From positions 1 through 60,883 of the forward strand of contig JAFEKR010000097.1 in NCBI GenBank assembly GCA_019022495.1: DNA of 60,883 nt, written 5' to 3'. This document shows positions 1 to 12,172 of this stretch, in pieces; positions within the stretch are counted from its first letter, which is position 1, and every line of letters begins with the position of its first letter. The translations under genes and the position numbers were made by a program. This DNA comes from Epichloe hybrida (lineage: Eukaryota; Ascomycota; Sordariomycetes; Hypocreales; Clavicipitaceae). The notes beneath the pieces were generated by a model. The model was not told the origin of the DNA. It worked only from the letters and a program-made list of their open reading frames with translations, and ran no database searches.

Positions 1-239
1 TTATACATAGGTAACCTATCCCTCTATCTAGATAGTTATCTAGTTAGTTAAGATAAAGCTCTTAAGGGCCTTATTAGGTAATACCTTTGTAAAGGTATTA
101 GCTAGGTTATTCTCTTTATTAATTTATTAGATTTTGTAAAGTTCTTAGTGTTTATATAACTATTAAAGGGCTATAATATTAATTATTAGGCGTTTCTCCT
201 TTATTATACTAAGCTTAATAAGGCACTTATATAAGGAGT

Positions 240-440
240 ATAAATCCGTATATATAATAACTAGGATCTTTAGGAGCTTTAGTTAGTTAGTAACTAAGTT
301 TAGGGTGGTTATAATTACGTAAGCTATATTAACACTAGCTACTATACTATAGACTTCTAAGGTAAGTATGCTTTATATAACTCTCTTACTCTTTGTTAAG
401 CTAAAGTGTATAATATTACCTTTAATTATAAACTTACTAT
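240..440 (-). pseudogene. Retroelement RNase H remnant
   Basis: The minus strand reads TLIHFSLTKSKRVI, a stop, then SILTLEVYSIVASVNIAYVI and later LKLLKILVIIYTDLYS. This corresponds to the RNase H region of fungal retroelement polyproteins, with a few stop and missense changes of the RIP type. It lies downstream of the integrase remnant in the minus orientation, as expected near the 3' end of pol. Confidence 0.6.
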
Positions 441-1789
441 TAGTATAGTCTTTATTTACTAGGATAAGTATATATCCTAGTTATAAGGATAGGTTCTAGT
501 TATTAGTAAAGGATTTATTTATAAAGGCAAAGAGCTTTACCTTCTTAAGGTTAATTAGGATAAACATTAGACCTCTCTCTAGGTAATTTATTTACTATTT
601 TAGGTAGTAATTAAGGGCTTTTATGTTCTCTAGGGTTAGCTCCTAGTGTTATATAGTAATAAATAGGTTAAAGCAAGCCTCTAGTTAGTAGATTAAGGTG
701 ATGTAAGCGCCTTAGGCCCTTTGCTTAATGTATTTATGCTTTAAGTTAGTTATTAGAACTAACTCTAACTTATTGCTTTACCCTTTCTGCTAGATCTTAA
801 TAGTATTATTCTCTAGTAAGATAATGCTACTATTAAACATAAGAGGGTAGTCCTAAGTTAGGAATTACTTTAGCTTTATATTAAAGCTTACTATAGTAAG
901 CTAGGTCTCTTCCTTCTTAGAGAACTTCTTATCTAAGAGGCTAATTATATTATTAGTTTATATTTTAATATAAGTAAAGTTAAGGCTTTCCTTTATAGTT
1001 ATAAGTAAGTAGGGATTATATATAAAGGTTTCTATCTAGAGGTTCTCTTTATAATACTTGTACTATATAACCTACTAGTGTGTTCCTACCTCTATAAGCT
1101 TATAGAGGGGTTTTATAACCCTTAAGATTATACTAGGTAAGTAAAGATACTATATCTAAATTAGCAAGCGCGCTAGGATTAGCCGCTTTAGCAATATACA
1201 GGCCTATATATAAGCCTAATAAATATCTCTTAGCTAGATAAGGAATTTCCTTAATCTTATTAATAAGGCTATTATAAGGATAAGACGTTAGCTTGTGTGT
1301 TAAATTATTAGGGCCTATGTAAGAATGGCTTATTTCCCTTTATCCTTATACCCTTAGATTATAAGGCATAACTTTTCATAGGGTTCTATTATCTTACCCT
1401 TAATCTTATTAATAATTTAGGAATTAAAGATTTGAATTCTACTATGTTCTTCCTTATTAAACATAATGAATTTAAATATACCTTACTTAATTAAAGCGTT
1501 AATTTCCGCTTTTGTTAATAGCTTAAAAGGTTTGCTAGGGGTCTTAATAATTCCTTCCTTACATAGCTTAATTATAAGAGCTAGGTTACTATATTCTTTT
1601 ACTAATAGGAAGGTATTAGTATCTTAAGGTATTATAGGAGGGTTTTTCTATAGCCTTCCGTGTTCTCTCTTTAGTAGTATTAGTAGTACTATGTTCTTAT
1701 TACAAGCCTCTTACCCTTTTTCTTCTTTCTCTTTACTAGGCTTTACTATTTTCTTTATACTAGGATTATTATAGTAAGGCTTAATAGAT

Positions 1790-2430
1790 ATTAACCTAAA
1801 GGTCTTTAGGCCTCTAGGTATATTAAGTATATAGCTTTCTCTAGTAATTACTAGTAGCTTATATAGACTTACCTATCCCTTACCTTCTTACTAGACCTTA
1901 ACCTTTAATCTAAGTAGTAATCTAAGGGTCTTTAAGGTGTCTAGGCTATTATGTTTAGTAAGGGCCTTATTAACCTTCTAGATAATATAGAGTCTCTTAA
2001 TCTCTTTAGTAGCCTTCTATACTATAATTATATACTATATAATATTAGGTAATAGTAAGGACTTATTTATTATATATAAGTAAGCTCTAAAGATAAGGAG
2101 AGTTAGGATAAGGCTATTAGGGCCTATAGTGTTATTTAAGGCCTTAATTACTATTTAAAGGGTAATAGGTTCTAGTGTTATAGGGCATTTGTATCTAATT
2201 ATATTATAGGCTTTTTAGAGTAGCTTATAATACCTTTTAACCTTCCCTATGCTATAGTGTGCCTTAATAGGGACTTCCTTAATTAATATTAATATTAAAG
2301 CTATAAATTATCTAAATTTATTACTATAGAAGTTTATTCTAGTGTCTATAATAATAAAGTCTAGGGGGCCTAGGTAAGCATTAATCTAGTATATTTAGAG
2401 GGCTTCCTAGGTTATTTTTATAGAGATATT
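1790..2430 (-). pseudogene. Retroelement integrase remnant
   Basis: The minus-strand translation starts with WINAYLGPLDFI and continues through IKEVPIKAHYSIGKVKRYY and a C-terminal part ending near LYKLLVITRESYIL, interrupted by several stops. This matches the integrase core and C-terminal region of fungal LTR retroelements. The frame is broken and it cannot make protein. The family assignment rests on remembered motif order, not on an alignment. Confidence 0.6.
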
Positions 2431-5057
2431 ATTAAGGAATTTTACTATGTTAAACGCTATAGCTATATCTATAGCGTGGTTCTATTTACGTATAATAAGG
2501 ACTTTAATATTTCCTTATTATAGCGTGTTCTTAGAGATATGAAAGTTAATCTTTAGATAGTTTATATTATTAAGGGATAAGAGAAATAGAGTGTTTATAG
2601 GGATAACCTAAAAGAGAATGTTTCCGAAGGGAGTAGGCACTATAGCTACTCTAAGCGTGATAATTAGGTCTCCTACGCTAAACCTAACTAATGCCTTTTT
2701 CTTTATTAATTTATTAAGCTGTAATATGAGTATCTAACGTTATAAAGTAAGGAATTAAGGGTGCCTTGCTATAGAGAATTTTATAGCTCCTGTATTAGGT
2801 ATAATCCCTTAGAATGTTGTATAGGAATAGTAATCTTCTAATATAAATATTACTAGGGCTTTGTTTATAAGTTCCTGCTAAAAGGGGTCTTCTTTACTTA
2901 GACTATAATAAGCTACTTACCTTGTTAGGAATTAAACCATTCTTTTGCTATTAATCTAGGTTTTATAAGTAAAGAAGCTTATAAGTACTAGCCTATCTGT
3001 ATTATTAGGGCTGTTATTAAATCTAATGCTCTTTATATACTAAGCGATTTTATTATTAATAGGGGGTTAGGACTTATGTTCTCCCTTATACTAAGTAAGA
3101 AATAAATAATATAAGTTATTAGTTAGATTTATAAGGTAGTAGTTCTTAAAGTGTTAAAACGCCTTCTTATAGTTCTCTTTAAGGTGCTTAGATAACTAGC
3201 ATCCTTCCTTACTATATATATAGTACTTCTTTATACAGGGAGTACCTCCTTTTCCTTATAGTTTTAAGGGGTATTAGGTCTCTTTTCTATTCCTATTATA
3301 TCTTTAGTTAGTCTAGAATTACTCTAGGGTTATAGCTTTAGTTAGGAACTATTAATAGTTTTTCTTCTCTTCCTTAATAAGATAAAGGGTTATTCTAATT
3401 TATTTATAGAACTCTTATAGTCTATCTAGCGGATCTATAATTACTTCTCTACACTCTAGAATACTATAATAGGCTTTAATAAGTTAATTCTAGAGTGCCC
3501 TTTTAGTTTAGCTTACTTTAGGTACTACTTATTATAAGATAGCTAGTCTTTCTATAAGTTTATTAAAGTATTTAATTATTAACTTACTTAGGTTATTATT
3601 TACTATTCCTTATAGGGAAGTATTATTTTACTCTAGTAAATATCTTTACTATATATCCTTAGTTTTAAATTATTCTCTTATATAGCTAATAAGCATAGGG
3701 AGATCTTATAGTTATCTAGGTTTAGAGAGGTAGTTTATATAGTATTATAGTGCTTTGCCTTTAAGTATAACCTTAAAAGCATAACTAGCTTATTTAGGCT
3801 AGATATTAAGTAACTTATACTTTCTACAGAATATTTAAAGCTTTAATTTAAGGATATTATAGTTATTAGCGCTATAGAGTTATTCTTTAAGGTATACCTT
3901 AGATAGGTTAATAATTTACTTTAGCAAAGGTCTCTAGGTCTATAGGGGTTCTCTAGGTGTTTCCCTTTATATTTATAGAAGGGGTAGTAGGGTCTTTAGG
4001 AAGTAAGAGGGCAGCTTTATAGGTAGTACCCTTAGGGCTTATTATTCTCTCTAATTCTTCTCTTCCTTATATTAGGAAGGAGGAATTATAGCTCTTTAAG
4101 CTATGCTAATAAGGGCACTACTAGCCCTAGATAGTATAGGTTACCTTTATTAGTAACTCTTTTGCTTAGGGGTATTATTAGTAGTGTTACTAGGGTAATA
4201 CTACTAACTTACCTCTAGTAAAGGTATAAGTAAGGGAGTTACCTATAGATGCTTATAAATAGTATCCTTAGGCAGTCTTAACTCTAGGTTAATTAACCTT
4301 CCTAGGGGAGATTAGCTAGGCCTTCCTAGAGGGGATTAACTTAGTCTTCCTAGGGGAGTCTAGCTTATTAATCCTTTTAATAGTAATTATACTAATAAAC
4401 AAGGTAATAGAGTAGGTTACCTAGTCCTAACATTACTATTATCTAATAGATTATAGAAGAACTCTTTATTTTATAGGTTCTTTTAGAAGCCTATTTACTT
4501 CTTCCTAGCCTCTTTGATTTCTTTAAGGGTTTAAAATCTAAATTTCTCTTAGTTTACTACTTCTTTAAGGTTATTTACTATCTTAGTACCTTTTCTAATA
4601 GTTATATACACTTTATTATAAAGAAGATAGTCTTAAAGTCTATTCTATAAAAAGTCTCTCCCTTCTATAAACTTATCCCTTAACTATTTATAGAAGTTAT
4701 TACTAAATTCAGAGAATAGTGTTCTTTTAAATAACCCTTGCTTCTTATATTATTTAGTCTTTATAAGGATATAGAGACTGATTTCCTTAGGTATTCTTAT
4801 CTCTTTATATTTAGAACTTCCTATTTATTAGAGTAGTTCTTCTATAATATATTATTAAAGTCTTATAGAGATATAGGGGTATAGGTTAGTGTAAATAGGG
4901 GTTTTTCCTTTATTAAGGTATTTATTATTATCTCCTGTTTTAACGCCTTCTATAGCATTATTATAGCTATTAGTCTTACTAGGAACTCTAAATTAACTAG
5001 AGGTCCTAGATAGTCTAGCTATATCTAATATTCTAATTAATTAAGGGAGGTAGATCT

Positions 5058-5613
5058 TGTAATGTGAGAAGAAAAAAAATAACTATGATTATATAACGTG
5101 TTTTGGATATAAAGGATTACAAGGTAAGGTAGTTAACTTTAAATATGTGATAGAACGTATAACAAAGAAAGATAAGGGGATAGCTTAGCTACTAGTATTA
5201 AACCTTTCTTTATTATTTCGGAGTTTATATAGATATAGATATTAATACTAAAGTAAGAAGAGAGCTATATTATACCTTTCTATTAGCATAACTTATTATT
5301 AAACGTAGCCCTCCTATTTTATAGGGCAAGTTATTATTAGATAAGCTACCTCTTCTAATTAACCTTGCTAATCTACGGTATTTAAAGACTACGTAGTTAT
5401 CTATAAAGGTAACCACTAATTAGTGTTAGATTTATAGGGTATTAAATTTAATGTAATATAGTTATAAGCCTAAAGAATAGTATTATTATTAATTATTTAT
5501 TCTAGGCTATGTTGTTTGTTATTATGATTAATTAAGTTATAGGAAAAGAGAGGTAAAAAGCTAGAAGTTATAATATATAAAGGGAAAAGGGGTTATGCGT
5601 TTGTGTCCTTACA
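5058..5613 (-). repeat. Candidate LTR (556 bp)
   Basis: The segment begins TGTAATGTGAG and ends TGTCCTTACA, so the ends form a short TGTAA/TTACA inverted pair as in LTRs. It sits at the expected upstream side of the minus-strand element. No second copy is visible because the other end is off the window, so neither the pair nor a target duplication can be confirmed. Confidence 0.4.
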
Positions 5614-8094
5614 TTTCCTAGCTAATTAACGTGCTAGGTTATAGGTCACGTGTGGGGTCCGCGCGCGGCCTAAGCTTCTGCCGGGTAATTGCGGCTGCGA
5701 CGCGCGATTGATATCACCTTTGTTCCAACAAAAGGTTCTAGGCTTAAAGTAACTTATATTATTAATAATATAAAGAGCACTATAGTTATTAAAGAGAGTG
5801 CTCTCTAAGAGTATATGCTTTATATTCTCTAGTATAGTATAGCTTTCCTTTAAAGAAGCTATACTCTTAAGAATCTTAGGGTTAATAATTACTATAGTAA
5901 TAGCACTAGGTAACTTCTTTCCTTTATAATCTTTAATACTTTTTACTATTTACCTATCTTTTATAACCTTAGTATATAAGTTCTTTTATTTTATACTCTT
6001 ATAGTATTCCTTAACCTTCCTATAGTTAATCTTTATAAAGGGTTTAAATCCTTAAACCTTTTTACTAGTTACTATATATTATAAGGTATAATATACTTAG
6101 GGAGACTAAAAGTAAGTATTTAGTGCTTTACTTATCTAGTATAAGTATTTCTTAGGACTATTATTTTTCTAGTCTTACTTCTTATTACCTTAGTTAAAAT
6201 ATTCCCTAAGTATAGTTATAAAGCTCCCTTTATTAAAGTTAGTATATATAGTTTATATTACCTTATAGTATTAAGTATACTTAGCTATAATACCTATAAG
6301 AGTAATATTCTTAGGAAGAGAGTCTAAGGTTTATACTAGCTATATAATCTTAGTTTTTACTTATTTAGGGTTAAAGTATACTCTAACTACTATAATAAAG
6401 TTATAAATTATATTACCCCCTCCCGGGCACGAGGTAAAACTGCTTAAATTATAGATCTCTATTTTTCAACACCTTTTCCAAATATCTAGCCTTCTTCTCT
6501 AGCTTTTTATTTCCTTTCTTCTTCTTACTTTTCCTAAATTCCTTAATATTTTCTTCGGTTTTTTGAATTTCCTTATCTAGAATTTCCTTAGATTTTTAGA
6601 TAGCTATTATGTTCTATAGCCTAGTGGTTATAGCCCCTAGCTTATAGTTACCCTTAGCTATACTATTTTCTAATTAGTTAGTCGTTAATTAGTTAATTAG
6701 TAGCTCTTAACTTACCTATGTATTTGCGTTTATTACAAATTAGAGTGGAGTTAAGTGAGGATAAGTTATGTTTTTTTTTAGGGTTTAAGTTTACCTTAGA
6801 GCTTTAAAGGATAAGTTATAAGATAAAATAGATGTAAAGAGATAGAATAAACATAGTCATAGAAGAAGGGGAAATTATGTTAATTTATACTATAAGTAAA
6901 ACTTAAATGGATTTAAGTTTAACTACGGTTACGAATTATGACTCTTGCGTAATTATAGCTATAAAGTTTGTTATAAACTTTATATTAACTTTTCAGCCCC
7001 TAAATTTATAGCTTAAAGCTTATTCCTTTTATGTTTTACCTAACACTATAGTGATTATTGAATTTAGTTGTTACATGTGGCACTAGCTAGGTCTTACTAG
7101 TAATTTTTTTGGTTCCTTGAAAATTAGATGCATTGGCCACAGCTAATGACCCTAAAAAAAATGAAAAATCAATAAATTATATTAGAACCCTATACTTTAT
7201 TAATCTTATATATTAAGGCTTTCTAGTATAGCTTCCCTTACTACTTATTCTAATACTTAAATTAGATATTTATATATTTAGTATTATTAAGGTATACTAT
7301 ATACTTAGCTATAACTTTTACTTTAATAATAACTTAGCTAGGTAAGAACTTTTTCTTTAGTTTAATAGAAATTTAGTAAAGAGTTAGCTTTTTATTATTA
7401 GTATTTCCTTTCTTAATCTTATTAATTACTATTATATAAGTATTAGGATTAATAGTGCTAGTAATTTAGGTTTTAATAGTTCTCTTTCTAAACTTAGTTA
7501 CCTTATATACTTAATACTTAGTTATATACTTATAAGAAAGGAAGGAAAAAGCCTCTTAGAAAGTAAGCTTAGTTTTTTTACTTTCTTAGTTCTTTATAAT
7601 AAAAGCTTTATAAGTCTTTAGTATAATTATAAAGGGCTTTATAAGATAGTTAGTATTAAGCTTTAGAAGCTAAGGATTAACTCTCTTCTAAATCTCTTAG
7701 CTTTAGATAGCTTACTTTAATACTTTATACTATTTCTCTTACTTATTAAATAAGACTAACTTAATATTAGTTTTAAGACTTAAGTAAAAAGAAGTTAAGG
7801 TATTTATTTTAAGTATAGATTAGTAAGTAAGGCATAGTGTATATATAGGTCTTATATATAGGGATTTTTAGTGAAGTTATAAGTATATACCTCCTAGGCT
7901 TATAACTATTACTATATAGTATATAACTTTAGGTAAAGATATAATTAAAAGGGATAATTAAAGGTAAAAGAAGTAATTAAATTAATCTAATTCTATTATA
8001 TAAATAGAAAGGTAAAAGCTTCTCTTTTATAGAGAGAGTAGCTATAGTAAAACTTATATACTTCTTTTCTAAGATTATATATTTATTTGAGGTG
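5614..8094. other. AT-rich RIP-type block with a short GC-rich island, no gene
   Basis: Mostly TpA-rich sequence without usable open frames. An unmutated GC-rich island at about 5640-5715 contains CACGTG and GCGCGC. A second composition break occurs near 6418-6440. The stretch at about 6450-6610 has long purine-rich runs on the minus strand that could be remains of a lysine/glutamate-rich coding region, but I cannot name a protein. No tRNA or rRNA was recognised. Confidence 0.5.
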
Positions 8095-8500
8095 CAGTTT
8101 CAGCTTTCCTAATACGTTCGTACGCGCATAACGCTTACGATCGGTCATATTACCCGCTGCCGGGCAACACTAGTCCGGCCAGCCCCCCACGCTAATACTC
8201 AGTGGTCCCCCCACCCCCCGACCGGCCTGGCAATCAGGTGCCGCGTCCGACCCAGCATCCCCTCAAAAAAAAACCACTCTGAACATCCAAATTGACCCTA
8301 ATTCATTGCCATTTATTCTCGGCTTACTTGGCTGACGAAAAGCTGCAATATCTGAGATATTTTGGGTTCGAACGTGTTGGTGTTCCTGCTTGTCCTGACA
8401 ATTTGAGCTTCTCCGAATTCGCCTTCTGTGTCACTGTCAACAAGAAGCTTTCACATCTCCCTGGAACGCTCGCAATGCCTAGACCCTTCTAGTCTACACC
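8095..8500. other. Boundary of AT-rich block and 5' flank of the ARG2-like copy
   Basis: Composition switches abruptly from AT-rich to GC-rich at about 8095. The first 180 bp is C-rich with runs of cytosine. A short open frame at 8292-8492 has no recognisable content and is not called. The stretch would hold any promoter of the following broken gene. Confidence 0.4.
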
Positions 8501-10480
8501 ATGACTTGGAGCTGTCTTGGCCGGCAAGCGTCCAACTGGGGCCACAAATCATCAGTGACCACGAAACTCAACTGGTCAACATTTTCTTCGTTGCAGAACA
8601 GTAAACATGACCATTCCAGCCTGATGAACTCTTATCCGGACTCTTCAAACGCAAATCCAATCGTTGAGCGAGACAAAGTAGCTCGGTGGATGTCTACCCC
8701 TTCTGCCACTCGAGCAATGAATAAGGCTCTAGATAGGGTGAGTCTTCAATAACCAGCTTATCAAAGGTAGGGTGAAGCGTTTCTAACATATTTTTCGTCC
8801 AGGATGTAATTGTTTCTGTTCTCGAGGCGTCAGCCACCAGGCGGGATGCAAAGTGCTATCTTCATAAATACACATCGGAGAAACGGAAGCCATATGAAGC
8901 CGATGGAAGGACAGTCAAAGACGAGGCTAAGGAGGCTGTCGATGTGGCAGTCGTGAAAATACGTTTGCCGCAGGAATTATCATCTAACACGCTCTGCGGC
9001 ATTGCCAGAACCATGTCACAGCTTCGTGTTTTAGGGCTAATTTCCCTTATTATCGTCGACTGCAGCGCCGGCGCCGACCGCCAAGTATTCGAGGATGAAG
9101 CCTTAAGACTTTGCGAGGCCATTGACTCATTTGGTGGTCCCGGTGCAAAGTTAGCAGGCCACGTATTTGAACGAAATCACAGCCTTGTTGAGTCAGCAGA
9201 ACCCACACCCTCAAAGTCCATGTTTGTCCAGGATGAAGGTGTTCTGAAAAAGGCATTGCAACACGGCATGATTGTTGTGATTCCTTCAATAGCTCGGCAA
9301 GACGATATTTCAGTCCCAACACCGGCTGAAGCGAATGAGGCTATGCTTGCTCTGACAAGATACTTGGCAGGATCACAGATTGATTTCAAACGGGGCGAAT
9401 CTCAAATGCTGCCAGTTCAAGAGTCACGCGTGGAAAAAATTGCTTCCGTTGAGCGAATTATCATTCTTGACCCTGTCGGAGGCACTCCCATGGCTCGCCG
9501 ACCTGATGTTTCTCACCGACTTATCAACCTTGAACAAGAATACGATGTGCTTTTAAAAAATTTGACAGCCGAGAAGACGCCATACTGTGACAGCAATGAC
9601 AAACTACCTGCCCAAGATAACCATCATGCAGCAAATCTTAGCTTGGCCAAGGCTGCTCTCACCTTCCTACCTCCCTCATCGTCAGCTCTGATTACAACGC
9701 CACGGGCTGCGGCTAACAACGGCTCGGATTCACTGCAAAATTTGAGTGATCGCACTACCCGACACCCCCTTTTGGGTTTCGATGACATGGTCACCACTCG
9801 AAAACAGAAAAATCCGCTTCTACATAACCTTCTCACAAACCGCCCCGTATTCTCCCCCTCACTACCCCTTCAGAGAATTCCCGATGAGAAGCGTGGTAGT
9901 CTTCAAAATACAGCGTTCGGTTCAGCAACGCTGGTGAAAAGAGGAATGCCAGTTACTATTCATCCTGAACCAAGATTACAGCAATGGCGTCCAGCAAAAC
10001 CCGGTTCACCCCGTCTTCGCCTAACCGACAACTGCATTGATCTTCCTCGGCTTGTCTATCTCATCGAGGACTCTTTCGGCCGTAAGCTAGATGTTCAAGA
10101 TTACTTGAAACGCGTCGACGATAATCTGGCGGGAATTATCATTGCTGGAGAATATGGAGGTGCCGCACCTTACGGAATTGGTCAGTTCGCAGCAAGCGGT
10201 GTGCCAACAAGGGGGCAGTAGCGTGGCTGACATTGTTTTCAATGTGATGGTACAAGACTGCTTCCCTGGTGGCGTTTGCTGGAGAAGTCGCAAGGACAAT
10301 CCAGTCAACAAATGGTACTTTGAGAGGTCAACAGGGACCCGCCAGCTGACCGGGTCTAACTGGGCCATGTTTTGGACAACAACAGACGTCAAAGACCGAG
10401 GCTCTACCCTTGAAGACTACGAATCAGTTTGTCGAGGAGTTGAGCCGTCATGGGCCGATAAGAAACATGTGTTGGATTAA
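8501..10480 (+). pseudogene. ARG2: N-acetylglutamate synthase (ARG2-like), disrupted in the GNAT domain
   Basis: Reads as fungal mitochondrial amino-acid acetyltransferase, which makes N-acetylglutamate from glutamate and acetyl-CoA as the first step of ornithine/arginine synthesis. Exon 1 is 8501-8737; a GTGAGT intron with TTCTAAC branch point leads to exon 2 at 8803. Family landmarks are clear: DVIVSVLEASATRRDAK, ALTRYLAG, RIIILDPVGGTPM, INLEQEYD, NPLLHNLLT, LVKRGMPV, IDLPRLVYLIEDSFGRKLDVQDYL and [10 protein letters not shown]. In frame, translation stops at 10221. The rest of the C-terminus continues in the +1 frame to 10480 ([40 protein letters not shown]). At about 10155-10210 the LTWE...VPYLDKF part of the acetyltransferase core is missing, so a frameshift and an internal deletion coincide. 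Very likely non-functional; an assembly error is the alternative. Confidence 0.85.
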
Positions 10481-11171
10481 CGGAGGTTTGGGACTTGAAC
10501 CATGTACTTGTCAAAAGAGCATGCGCTGTATTTCGAGCCATTTTTTTCCTGATGAGAAGTTTAGATTTGTGACATGCAGTGCAGAGTATGTGCCCTTGGT
10601 CGGTGATTGTCATGGAATGAAATGGTCTGTCAAAGTTGTTTTGTGAATGAGAATCAGAGAATCAGCCAGCCACTGTACGAATTCTTATGGCTGCCCGAAT
10701 GCATTGGCATTATAAGCACAGGGAAAGCGTTGGTAGACGCCGGGGCTAAATACTGTCTAGTTTGAAGTTGTTGAAAATAATCCATCCAATGAGCCTGTCA
10801 ACGCGAAGGACTTGACGAGCCTGTTAATGAGAGGGATCTGAAGAGCCTGCTGATGCGAGGGATCCGATAAACCCGTTAAGAGCCTCCTGACGAGCTTGTT
10901 GAAGAGTCCGCTAATGTGATGGTTCTGATCAGCCTGTTAACCTGTTGATGAGGGATCTGACGAGCCCGTTGAGGAGCTTCCTAAGTCCTGACCCCTGACA
11001 AGCATGTGGATGAGCTTTTTTGAATTAGCAACCAGGGAGTATTTTTTTACGAAACTAATTCAGAATAGCCTTGCTATTCCTTAGTTTAAAAACAAAGAAA
11101 GCGGGAAGCCATTACATAGCTACTTTCCCTGACTTCCGTAGGATACTCCGTCCACAGAACGATCCGCTTTC
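10481..11171. other. Intergenic region with degenerate repeats, no gene
   Basis: No coding region is supported. The interval contains the degenerate tandem repeat listed separately and unremarkable flanks. Short open frames at 10404-10646 overlap the end of the ARG2-like copy and are shadows. Confidence 0.5.
10795..11015. repeat. Degenerate tandem repeat, about 25-35 bp unit
   Basis: Variations of GACGAGCCTGTTAATGAG followed by GGATCTGA recur about six times, for example near 10813, 10840, 10892 and 10947. Units differ by substitutions and small indels. All frames across it contain stops, so it is not a coding repeat. Confidence 0.6.
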
Positions 11172-11314
11172 TGTAAGAACCCAGAAGGTGTGCTAGAGTT
11201 CCTCAATGGGCCAAAAGGTCCGTCAATGTTAGACGCTGCTATTAACATTGCACCTTATATATTGATCATGAGGCCTATGGTTCCCTTCGGGGCCCGCACA
11301 AAGCGCCTCACACA
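11172..11314. repeat. LTR-like repeat, copy 1 (143 bp)
   Basis: Begins TGTAAGAACC and ends CGCCTCACACA, giving TGT...ACA ends. It is clearly homologous to the segment at 11434-11584, sharing GAAGGTGTGCT, AACATTGCACCTTA and AAGGCCT-like blocks. No flanking 5-bp duplication was found. Candidate solo LTR or small repeat family member. Confidence 0.6.
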
Positions 11315-11433
11315 TTCCCTAATTATTAAGGCCCCCCTCTACTGTTCTGACAGTCACGTGCTTTAGCATGTTAACATTCACTAATAGTATTAGGTCTTTG
11401 CGGTAACACACGTAAACTACCTAAGTACACTAT

Positions 11434-11584
11434 TGTAAGAACCTAGAAGGTGTGCTGGAATTCCCCAATAGACTGAAAGATCGGCCAAAGTTAGCCGTTG
11501 CTAACATTGCACCTTACAATCGATTATAAGGCCTGTCACATAGGACTCCCTCTTTGCGGGGCCCCGTCCACAGCGCCTCACACA
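11434..11584. repeat. LTR-like repeat, copy 2 (151 bp)
   Basis: Begins TGTAAGAACC and ends CGCCTCACACA, in the same orientation as copy 1 and about 120 bp beyond it. The two differ by many substitutions and small indels. The bases next to it (ACTAT before, AGGAT after) are not a target duplication. Confidence 0.6.
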
Positions 11585-11947
11585 AGGATCCTCCGTTTCT
11601 CTCTGCCCTTTTTACTTCCATGCTCCTAACACCAAGCTTATCTATAAGTCTATATGGTAAAGGGAATAAAGAAGATAAAGAAAATAAAGACTAGGATAAG
11701 TGGGTACTTAAATTTCTTTGTATTTAATATGAGAGACAAATTTCATCTTGTAATAACATATACTTTAGTGATAATCTAGGCTTTGCCTAGACCTAGCAAT
11801 ATAGGTTTTAATTAAACAAGCAAAGGATGACTTGTTCAATGCGTATTATTTTGTGCCTCTGTGCCTCAACTGGATCGGGCACTTCACCCTTACGCGTGGG
11901 CGCTGACATCCGCCATGGCCCTGTGGGCTGCACGATAGCACCATAAT
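11585..11947. other. Intergenic spacer, no gene
   Basis: Partly AT-rich sequence with no supported coding region. The last 130 bp is GC-normal and runs into the ATTAC target duplication of the copia element. Confidence 0.4.
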
Positions 11948-11952
11948 ATTAC

Positions 11953-12172
11953 TGTCAGGTAGGGGTGTAGATAGATGATGAAAAGTGTTCGATTCGATCA
12001 ATCAGAGGTGCAGACAGCAGCCGACTTTTGTACCTAAAGGGTACATAGTGCGCTATGGTAATAACTAGTCTACGGAGGTACTTCTAATATATTTATCTTC
12101 ACTAATGTCTTATCCTAGTTAATACACGCCCCTTGCCCACATATCTAATACTTTAGGGAGCTCTTCCTAATA
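11953..12172 (-). repeat. LTR of copia element, left copy (220 bp)
   Basis: Starts TGTCAGG unchanged; its inner end is TAATA where the right copy has TGACA, two RIP-type changes. Identical in length to the right LTR. It is the 3' LTR relative to the minus-strand element. Confidence 0.92.

Larger units (their letters stand above)
1..5613 (-). mobile_element. RIP-degraded LTR retrotransposon, cut by the left window edge
   Basis: Very AT-rich DNA with no long open frame. Reading the minus strand through stops recovers retroelement protein in order: an integrase stretch near 2430-1790 and an RNase H-like stretch near 440-240, so pol runs right to left. A candidate upstream LTR lies at 5058-5613, and the downstream LTR would be outside the window. 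Stops are mainly TAA/TAG at positions expected from C-to-T or G-to-A change. The family resembles widespread fungal LTR elements whose RNase H holds the motif KSKRVTRSVLASE; here it reads KSKRVI*SILTLE. The right boundary is less certain than for the other two elements because its partner LTR is not visible. Confidence 0.7.

Noticed and set aside
5640..8260. A DNA transposon bounded by the two GC-rich islands
   Set aside because: Comparing the islands in both orientations gave only short, unconvincing matches and no target duplication.
8292..8492. Regulatory upstream peptide of the ARG2-like gene
   Set aside because: The known fungal arginine attenuator peptide belongs to the carbamoyl-phosphate synthetase gene, and no similarity or supported start codon is seen here.
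9050..10392. Several minus-strand frames across the ARG2-like region
   Set aside because: They are shadows of the plus-strand frame, which carries clear family motifs.
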